Assembly (NCBI GenBank): GCA_013298745.1 | Contig: JAAFIT010000154.1 | Span: 1-6,290, forward strand | Direction of reading: 5' to 3' | Length of the DNA: 6,290 nucleotides | Origin: Sphingomonadales bacterium | GTDB lineage: Bacteria; Pseudomonadota; Alphaproteobacteria; Sphingomonadales; Sphingomonadaceae | In this document: one piece after another, positions 1-6,290 of the stretch | Layout: each line of letters begins with the position of its first letter | Position numbering within the stretch: position 1 is the first letter of the stretch | The notes under the pieces: generated by a model | The model's input: the letters and a program-made list of their open reading frames with translations, nothing else | Databases searched by the model: none | Told to the model about the DNA's origin: nothing | Made by a program: the position numbers and the translations under genes

Positions 1-270
1 GCCCTGTCGATCGTCTTCGCCCTGGCGCTCTATGCGATGAACCGCAAGCACGGCACCCCCTGGCTCGTCGCCGCCGCCTTCATGGCGGCCCAGGCCGTCG
101 CGATGTGGTTCGCACCGTTCGTCCCGGCGCTCGGCCCGATGTTCGCCGCCTATGCGCGAGTTCCGCTCGGGTTGACGGCGTCGGCCGGCATCGTCGCCGG
201 GGCACTGGCGGGGTGGCTGGGCTGGCGGGCCGGGGGCGGTGCGCGGCGGGTGGTGGTGAAGGCGGCTTGA
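1..270 (+). CDS. C-terminal part of a multi-pass membrane protein, function unknown
   Basis: The reading frame is open from the first base and ends with TGA at 268-270, so 89 residues of a longer protein are visible. I do not recognise the family. The visible part is rich in Ala, Val, Leu and Gly. It has a hydrophobic stretch at about residues 1-12, a second at about 18-38 (with MAAQAVAMWF) and a third at about 58-75 (with SAGIVAGALAGWLGW), followed by a short basic tail (RRVVVKAA). This fits an inner-membrane protein with the tail probably in the cytoplasm. An ATG at 37 lies inside the open frame and nothing marks it as the start; the start is outside the window. Codon use is GC-rich like thiC and unlike the retron genes downstream, so it belongs to the host backbone. 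No clear terminator follows the stop codon. Confidence 0.7.
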   Translation, partial: ALSIVFALALYAMNRKHGTPWLVAAAFMAAQAVAMWFAPFVPALGPMFAAYARVPLGLTASAGIVAGALAGWLGWRAGGGARRVVVKAA

Positions 271-409
271 TCTGCGGCTTAAGTGAATGTCTCGGGCGGT
301 TTGAGTCGGCGACCCAGACTGTGAGCATTTGCAATCGAGCCAGTACCCGACAGAGTTTCTACGCCAGCCGAGGATAGGCGATCTTCCGCGTCTGGCCTGA
401 ACGCCAGAT
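271..409. other. Intergenic stretch without a supportable gene
   Basis: About 140 bases lie between the membrane-protein stop and the first retron signals. I see no tRNA, no coding frame with a ribosome-binding site and no strong terminator. One inverted repeat is present: TCTGGC (391-396) and GCCAGA (403-408) around a six-base loop, followed by only three T. ACGCCAG occurs twice, at 361-367 and 401-407, 40 bases apart. The left edge of the acquired retron island probably lies in this stretch, but I could not find a matching direct repeat at the right edge. Confidence 0.4.
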
Positions 410-437
410 TTGGCATGGTGTAAAAAAATTTTACACT
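410..437 (+). promoter_or_regulatory. Candidate sigma-70 promoter of the retron unit (distal)
   Basis: TTGGCA (410-415) and TACACT (432-437) are separated by 16 bases and match the sigma-70 consensus at 5 and 4 of 6 positions. The palindrome at 418-436 covers the spacer and most of the -10, a classical arrangement for repression. Transcription would begin near 444. It competes with the proximal candidate at 453-480, and either or both may be used. Confidence 0.3.
418..436. promoter_or_regulatory. Perfect palindrome, candidate operator for the HTH protein
   Basis: GTGTAAAA (418-425) and TTTTACAC (429-436) are perfect inverted arms around AAA. A short symmetric site upstream of an Xre-family gene is what an operator for such a dimeric repressor looks like. 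It overlaps the spacer and the -10 element of one candidate promoter (410-437) and ends 16 bases before the -35 of another (453-480). Binding by the HTH protein encoded at 907-1203 is an inference. The repeat could also be a small AT hairpin with no regulatory role. Confidence 0.45.
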
Positions 438-452
438 GCGTTACAAAAATGC

Positions 453-480
453 TTGCTCTCGGCTGAGCATGTGGTAGTAT
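453..480 (+). promoter_or_regulatory. Candidate sigma-70 promoter of the retron unit (proximal)
   Basis: TTGCTC (453-458) and TAGTAT (475-480) are separated by 16 bases; the -10 differs from TATAAT at two positions. Transcription would begin near 487, just before the first hairpin of the candidate retron RNA and close to the 5' arm of the possible a1/a2 pairing. A small inverted repeat, TGCTC (454-458) with GAGCA (465-469), lies across the -35 and spacer. Confidence 0.35.
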
Positions 481-482
481 CC

Positions 483-737
483 GGTTAGTCACTTGATGGA
501 GTTAGTCGCTAATCGGTGTGCCGAAAGGCACGTGGGGGGGTAACCCCCTAAATCTCACCCGGCTCAGGGACCGAATCCCCGGGACGCGGAGAGCGCACGC
601 GGCGGCGAATGCCGCGTGCGGTGTTGGAAGTTAAGTTGTGGCCCCAAACCTCGAGCGGGAGGCGAACCGAGGCAATTTTGCCCGGCCTGCAGAGGAGGTG
701 CTTATGCGCCGCAAATGTGACTGGTCACAACGGGGAT
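483..737 (+). ncRNA. Candidate retron msr-msd RNA (boundaries uncertain)
   Basis: The stretch between the promoter candidates and the small gene is unusually rich in hairpins and has no supportable coding frame before 638. In order: TTAG/CTAA (502-505, 509-512); GTGCC/GGCAC with a GAAA loop (518-522, 527-531); GGGGG/CCCCC with a UAA loop (536-540, 544-548); GGGA/TCCC (567-570, 576-579); a perfect ten-base stem CGCACGCGGC/GCCGCGTGCG with a seven-base loop (594-603, 611-620); CCTCG/CGAGG (649-653, 668-672). Several short hairpins followed by one long one is how retron msr and msd regions look, and the position upstream of the retron protein genes is right. A possible closing a1/a2 pair is GGTTAGTCAC (483-492) with GTGACTGGTC (717-726), plus ATCC (479-482) with GGAT (734-737) across a bulge. 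That pair would place the small gene's ribosome-binding site and start inside the RNA. The retron call rests on the RT; the RNA limits and branching G are not established. Confidence 0.5.
691..703 (+). promoter_or_regulatory. Strong ribosome-binding site of the small gene
   Basis: AGGAGG (693-698) is a full Shine-Dalgarno match five bases before the ATG at 704. It decides the start of the 54-codon gene over an upstream in-frame GTG at 638, which has only GGAAG at 626-630. The site lies at the downstream edge of the hairpin-rich RNA. GAGGT (695-699) is complementary to ACCTC (648-652), which could mask it. Confidence 0.7.
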
Positions 738-868
738 TGAAACGGTGGAGCAAGAAAGCAGCGAAGCTGCTGATGTCCCCCACCTTGCTGCGGATCATTT
801 TTTGGTCTGCGCCGCACATGTATCGCATCTTGCGGTACGTCGAGCGGATTATCGGCGACGATAGCTAG
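704..868 (+). CDS. Small cationic amphipathic protein, candidate retron effector
   Basis: This gene encodes 54 residues from ATG at 704 to TAG at 866-868. I do not recognise a family. The N-terminal half is strongly basic (MRRKCDWSQRGLKRWSKKAAK, with the run read in two parts: RRK at 2-4 and R10, K13, R14, K17, K18, K21). It is followed by a hydrophobic, aromatic stretch interrupted by Arg (about 22-50, including LLRIIFW and YRILRY) and an acidic end (GDDS). I count 13 Arg/Lys against 4 Asp/Glu. This resembles membrane-active or nucleic-acid-binding small toxins, but that is inference. Support for real coding is the AGGAGG site at ideal spacing, the position in the retron unit and a 38-base gap to the HTH gene. 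A GTG at 638, just after an in-frame TAA at 632-634, would give a 76-residue form. In a retron with no other effector it is the best toxin candidate. It could instead be chance coding within a longer RNA. Confidence 0.6.
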   Translation: MRRKCDWSQRGLKRWSKKAAKLLMSPTLLRIIFWSAPHMYRILRYVERIIGDDS

Positions 869-906
869 GTCCCTCTTCCACACACTCTCTATTTGAAAGG
901 TTCGTT

Positions 907-1199
907 ATGTTAGGGGAGGCGTTCAAGATCGTTCGGGTTTTTAACGGTCTGACCCAGCAGGAGTTGGCGGCTGATTTAGGTGTCTCGCACAGTTTCCTGT
1001 CGCAAATTGAATCTGGAAAGAGAAACCCGACTTTGGCGACTGTTGAGGCATTTTCTCAGCGGTTTCGTATTCCCGTCTCATCGCTGATGTTTTTCTCGGA
1101 GCAATTGACTTCTGGAGAGTCCGATCGTGATGGGAACTCGAGAATTCGGTTCGGTCGAAAGGTGCTCGGCGCTTTGATGCGAGTGACCGAGGCCGCTGA

Positions 1200-1203
<4 letters not shown>
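907..1203 (+). CDS. Xre-family helix-turn-helix protein of the retron unit
   Basis: This is a 98-residue cytoplasmic DNA-binding protein of the Cro/CI (Xre) type. The HTH occupies about residues 5-60: helix 2 carries LTQQELAADLG (15-25), and the recognition helix and following turn read VSHSFLSQIESGKRNPTL (26-43), the classical pattern of this family. The C-terminal 35 residues are polar and then basic, with no recognised domain. AAAGG (896-900) lies six bases before the ATG at 907. The stop TGA at 1201-1203 overlaps the reverse-transcriptase ATG (1200-1202), so the two are very probably translationally coupled. A stand-alone HTH beside a retron RT is a known arrangement, type VI in the published typing as I remember it. 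Likely roles are autorepression through the palindrome at 418-436 or binding of the retron RNA-DNA. I see no enzymatic residues, so I do not call it the toxin, though retron accessory HTH proteins can be part of the effector complex. Confidence 0.85.
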
Positions 1204-4050
<2,847 letters not shown>

Positions 4051-4057
4051 TTAGTGC

Positions 4058-4063
4058 ATATTA
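4058..4063 (-). promoter_or_regulatory. Possible -10 element for thiC
   Basis: TAATAT on the minus strand lies seven bases before the first base of the TPP aptamer, where a start of transcription would be expected. No good -35 lies at the right distance; the best available there is GGCGCA. thiC may be transcribed from here, read through from the hydroxylase gene, or both. Confidence 0.3.
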
Positions 4064-4067
4064 GCGC

Positions 4068-4820
4068 CTAAGCCGGGAATTGCGCCAGCCCTTTGTCGGT
4101 GCCGCAGCGCTGGTCCCAGAAGCGGAAGTAGAGGCCATAGTTGCAGTTGTAACGCTTGTGATGTTCCTCGTGGTGGCTCGCCGTGATGATGTGGCGGCCG
4201 AACCAGCCATTGACCCAGGACGCGGGGAACATTTCCCAGCCCATGTGATTGGTGACGCCCATCACCGTGGCGATGGTGAGGACGACGCCGAGGGCGCTCC
4301 AGTGGATGGGGATGACGAACGCCAGCGCGGGGATGAGCAGGGCGCCGGACAGCGCCTCCCAGGGGTGAAAGCTCATCGCTGCCCAGGCGGTGGGGGGCTT
4401 GGAGGCGTGGTGGACGGCGTGGACGGTCTTGAACAGCTTGGGGCCGTGCATCCAGCGGTGGGTCCAGTAAAACCAGGTGTCGTGGAGGAAGAGGTAGAGC
4501 AGGATGCTCGGCGCCCACCACAGGGCCGTTGTGAGGGTGAAGTCGGTGGTGATGGCGGTCCAGCCGAAGAAGCGCCAGCCGGCGATCATCGCGCCCGCCG
4601 GGACGCCGTAGATGACCGCGGAAATCAGCGACCAGCGGACTTCGTCGCGGATCTGGCGCTGGCGGCGTTCAGGGTCTTTCGGCCCGGCGGTGATGCCGCG
4701 CTTGGCTGTCCACAACGCAAAGCCGCCGCTCGCCATCAGATAGCGGACGATGACGATCAGCGTCGTCTGGACGGTACCGATGGCGAGCAGGCCAAAGCTG
4801 AAAGGAACAGGATCGATCAC
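4068..4820 (-). CDS. Fatty-acid hydroxylase / sterol desaturase superfamily membrane protein
   Basis: This is a 250-residue integral membrane di-iron oxygenase of the fatty-acid hydroxylase superfamily; members hydroxylate or desaturate lipids and carotenoids. The histidine clusters that bind the two irons are visible: HDTWFYWTHRWMH (H113, H121, H125), HAVHH (134-138), SFHPWE (H152), N191-H192 and HHEEHH (216-221) followed by NYG (227-229). Hydrophobic segments lie at about residues 8-30, 64-82, 98-112 and 155-188, with the histidine clusters facing the cytoplasm as in the family. The start is GTG at 4820: an in-frame TAA lies 12 bases upstream and AAGG is four bases before GTG; the next ATG would remove the first membrane segment. 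The substrate cannot be told from sequence. It is 17 bases upstream of the thiC riboswitch and might be co-transcribed with thiC, but no functional link to thiamine is evident. Confidence 0.88.
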   Translation of the reverse strand: MIDPVPFSFGLLAIGTVQTTLIVIVRYLMASGGFALWTAKRGITAGPKDPERRQRQIRDEVRWSLISAVIYGVPAGAMIAGWRFFGWTAITTDFTLTTALWWAPSILLYLFLHDTWFYWTHRWMHGPKLFKTVHAVHHASKPPTAWAAMSFHPWEALSGALLIPALAFVIPIHWSALGVVLTIATVMGVTNHMGWEMFPASWVNGWFGRHIITASHHEEHHKRYNCNYGLYFRFWDQRCGTDKGLAQFPA

Positions 4821-4875
4821 GCCGCCTTGTTAGGCGAGGCGGCGCGAGCGGGAAAGCGGCTAGTCGTCGCGGTTC
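4821..4875 (-). promoter_or_regulatory. Short spacer with a GC hairpin before the hydroxylase start
   Basis: On the minus strand CGCCT (4836-4832) and AGGCG (4827-4823) pair around a four-base loop, with an alternative longer stem GCCGCC (4843-4838) with GGCGGC (4826-4821). The 3' arm covers the weak AAGG ribosome-binding site directly before the GTG at 4820, so it may limit translation. No U-run follows, so it is not a convincing terminator for the upstream gene. Confidence 0.3.
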
Positions 4876-5646
4876 TTAGAAGCGGAACTCGAGGCCCAGC
4901 GTCGGGCCGAAGGTCAGCACGTCATATTTGAACGGGCGATTGCCTTCAAGATTCTCGTATTTCACATACAGCAGCCGATAGCCGAGCATCAGCTTGGAGC
5001 TGCCACCGAGTCGGAAGCCAAGCTGGGGCCAGGCGTTGATGGTGATGTCAGACCCTTCGCCAAAGCCGCCGGCGTCGGCAACAAAGGTCAGGTCGAGCTT
5101 GTCATTGAACGGCAGTTCGGCGCGGAAGCCGACCAGACCTTCGACCCAGTCTTCATTGCGGCTGGTATCGACGGCCGGAACGGTGATGCCACCCGGCACA
5201 TTGATGCCACCATTGGGCAGGCACTGCGATTGGCAACCGAACTGCACGCCCATGTCGCTGTAGCGCACGCCGGCATAGACCCAGGCGTTCTTGTGGACGC
5301 GCTTCAACACGGTCGCGGTATAGGCCGACTGGTGACCCGTCACTTCGAGCCGATCAAGCCGATCGGGCGTGATGTCGAGGTTCATGTAATTGGCGTCGAA
5401 ATTGAAGCCCCAATCGCCATTGTTGAGCTCCATCGAGCCCATGATGCCCCAGTTGAGGTTGCTGAAAATGTCCGATGGCGATGCCGACACCTGGGTTTCA
5501 AGCCGGCCGAGTGCGGCCTTGCCGTCCATGTTCGGCGCCATGAAATAGGGCGTGACGATGAATTCCCAGCCTTCGGCACGCGCCGGGGCGGCGAGGGCAA
5601 CAGCGGCAACCGAGGTGGCGACAAGCGCGCGGGCGAACAGAGTCAT
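4876..5646 (-). CDS. Outer-membrane beta-barrel protein with signal peptide
   Basis: This is a 256-residue exported protein of unknown specific function. Residues 1-24 form a clear Sec signal peptide (MTLFARALVATSV, then AAVALAAPARA) with likely cleavage after ARA before EGWEF. The mature part shows alternating aromatic and polar strands (for example EFIVTPYFMAPNMDGK, WGFNFDANYMNLDI, KLMLGYRLLYVKYENLEG) and ends in GLEFRF, with the C-terminal Phe that the BAM machinery recognises. Two Cys in a probable surface loop (C138, C142) could form a disulfide. I chose ATG at 5646 over 5718 because the signal peptide starts there and GGAAAG lies nine bases upstream; a start at 5655 (MCPMTL) is less likely because it directly abuts that site. 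The size suggests a barrel of eight to twelve strands. The preceding gene is a porin, so both belong to the cell envelope. Confidence 0.82.
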   Translation of the reverse strand: MTLFARALVATSVAAVALAAPARAEGWEFIVTPYFMAPNMDGKAALGRLETQVSASPSDIFSNLNWGIMGSMELNNGDWGFNFDANYMNLDITPDRLDRLEVTGHQSAYTATVLKRVHKNAWVYAGVRYSDMGVQFGCQSQCLPNGGINVPGGITVPAVDTSRNEDWVEGLVGFRAELPFNDKLDLTFVADAGGFGEGSDITINAWPQLGFRLGGSSKLMLGYRLLYVKYENLEGNRPFKYDVLTFGPTLGLEFRF

Positions 5647-5728
5647 GGGGCACATCTTTCCAAAATCGCAACGAAGCGAACGATACACATTTGTTTTCCG
5701 GCCATTGTCCGGATTCAAGCAATACCTA
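5647..5728 (-). other. Spacer between porin and barrel gene
   Basis: The 82 bases contain TCCGG and CCGGA arms around a seven-base loop (about 5714-5698 on the minus strand), with an A-rich rather than a U-rich continuation. I see no strong terminator. No convincing promoter is visible, so the barrel gene may depend partly on read-through from the porin gene. Confidence 0.3.
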
Positions 5729-6290
5729 TCAATAGACCCATTGGATACGGGTCAGCAACGTGCTGCTCTGGCCGCGCTCGTTGAAGCGATCGAGCCAGGT
5801 GAAGCCATAGAGCACGCCGAACTTCCACCGCGTCGTCGCCCACCAGTTGAGCCCGAACGACAGGCGGTCATAGGAACCACCCGAGACATTCTGATCGTCG
5901 AGATTGACATGGGCAAAGCGCGCCACGAGCTCGGGTGCCCCCATATAGCCCTTGGGGATGACGCGGCGGGCATAGCCGACATTGCGGTCATAGGGTCGGG
6001 TTTCGCCGGTCAGGACATAGCTGGCGGTGAGGTAATAGCCGAAGAAGCGCGGATCATCGCCGGTCGGCGTGTTGACCTTGGCGGTGACATATTCGCCGAG
6101 CAGCGAGGCCGGGCCGATATTTAGCAGGCCTTCGACGCCGAAGTGATCGGCGCTGTCAGCGTCGATATTGCCGGTATCGATGAAATTGTCGCCGACATTG
6201 GTTTCGGCGCGGCCGCGATAGCGCAGCACGCCGTCCGACGCGACATGGCGATAGGCAAGGCCCAGATGCAGGAAGCGGTTGGCCTCGGGT
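5729..6290 (-). CDS. OprO/OprP-type porin, C-terminal part (cut by window edge)
   Basis: The frame is open at the right edge and ends with TGA at 5731-5729, giving the last 186 residues of an outer-membrane porin. The visible sequence matches the phosphate-selective porin O/P family as I know it: NRFLHLGLAYRH near the beginning, RYRGRAETNVGDNFIDTG, FGVEGLLNIGPASLLGEYV, FFGYYLTASYVLTGETRPYD and the end SYDRLSFGLNWWATTRWKFG followed by RIQWVY. Alternating strands and a terminal aromatic residue are typical of a 16-strand trimeric porin. An internal GTG at 6229 is not the start because the same frame continues upstream with family-like sequence. In this family the substrate may be phosphate, pyrophosphate or other anions, and in sphingomonads it is often unknown. 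The neighbours show no phosphate uptake genes within the window. Confidence 0.85.
   Translation of the reverse strand, partial: PEANRFLHLGLAYRHVASDGVLRYRGRAETNVGDNFIDTGNIDADSADHFGVEGLLNIGPASLLGEYVTAKVNTPTGDDPRFFGYYLTASYVLTGETRPYDRNVGYARRVIPKGYMGAPELVARFAHVNLDDQNVSGGSYDRLSFGLNWWATTRWKFGVLYGFTWLDRFNERGQSSTLLTRIQWVY

Noticed and set aside
391..411. TCTGGC/GCCAGA hairpin followed by TTT as a terminator of the first gene
   Set aside because: The stem is only six base pairs, three T follow, and it lies more than 120 bases after the stop codon; too weak to call.
483..700. CRISPR array or tandem-repeat reading of the repeat-rich stretch
   Set aside because: The repeats are inverted local stems of different sequence, not regularly spaced direct repeats. 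The only direct repeat is the seven-base GTTAGTC pair.
638..703. N-terminal extension of the small gene from GTG at 638
   Set aside because: The AGGAGG site and ATG at 704 are much stronger. The extension lies in the hairpin-rich RNA, though a minor longer product cannot be excluded.
631..828. Minus-strand frame of 65 codons across the small gene
   Set aside because: No ribosome-binding site, and antisense to a better supported gene and RNA.
4080..4931. Plus-strand frame opposite the hydroxylase and barrel genes
   Set aside because: It spans two real minus-strand genes and their spacer, with Gly/Ala/Asp/Arg-rich shadow composition and no family resemblance.

Overview
The window looks like the chromosome of an alphaproteobacterium, most likely a member of the Sphingomonadales. 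The flanking genes are GC-rich (for example 39 of 60 bases are G or C at 2401-2460). They include a ThiC very close to the Caulobacter-type enzyme, an OprO/OprP-like porin and a second small outer-membrane barrel. The order assignment is an inference from gene flavour; no rRNA or other marker is present.

Layout. 1-270 (+) is the 3' end of a multi-pass membrane protein of unknown function. 271-about 410 has no gene that I can support. From about 410 to 2084 (+) there is a compact, lower-GC island (for example 21 of 60 bases G or C at 1441-1500) that I read as a retron. In order it has a palindrome with candidate promoters, a hairpin-rich untranslated stretch that is the best candidate for the msr-msd RNA, a 54-codon gene for a very basic amphipathic peptide with a strong ribosome-binding site, an Xre-type helix-turn-helix protein, and a retron-type reverse transcriptase whose start codon overlaps the HTH stop codon (ATGA).

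The rest is on the minus strand. thiC (3916-2081) ends tail to tail with the reverse transcriptase, and the two stop codons share the four bases CTAG. A TPP riboswitch (about 4050-3960) precedes thiC, with a hairpin that can hide the thiC ribosome-binding site. Upstream of thiC in transcription order are a membrane fatty-acid hydroxylase/sterol-desaturase family protein (4820-4068), a 256-residue outer-membrane beta-barrel protein (5646-4876), and the C-terminal part of an OprO/OprP-type porin running off the right edge (6290-5729).

How the parts may work together. The retron genes are probably one transcription unit. The reverse transcriptase would copy part of the upstream RNA into DNA, the HTH protein would regulate the unit or act with the RNA-DNA, and the small cationic peptide is the best effector (toxin) candidate, since no classical retron effector is present. 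From memory of the published retron typing, RNA plus stand-alone HTH plus RT corresponds to type VI. Its unusual feature is that RNA structure, the small-gene ribosome-binding site and a possible a1/a2 pairing all fall in one stretch, which suggests that effector translation is controlled by the retron nucleic acid. The minus-strand genes are ordinary housekeeping and envelope genes.
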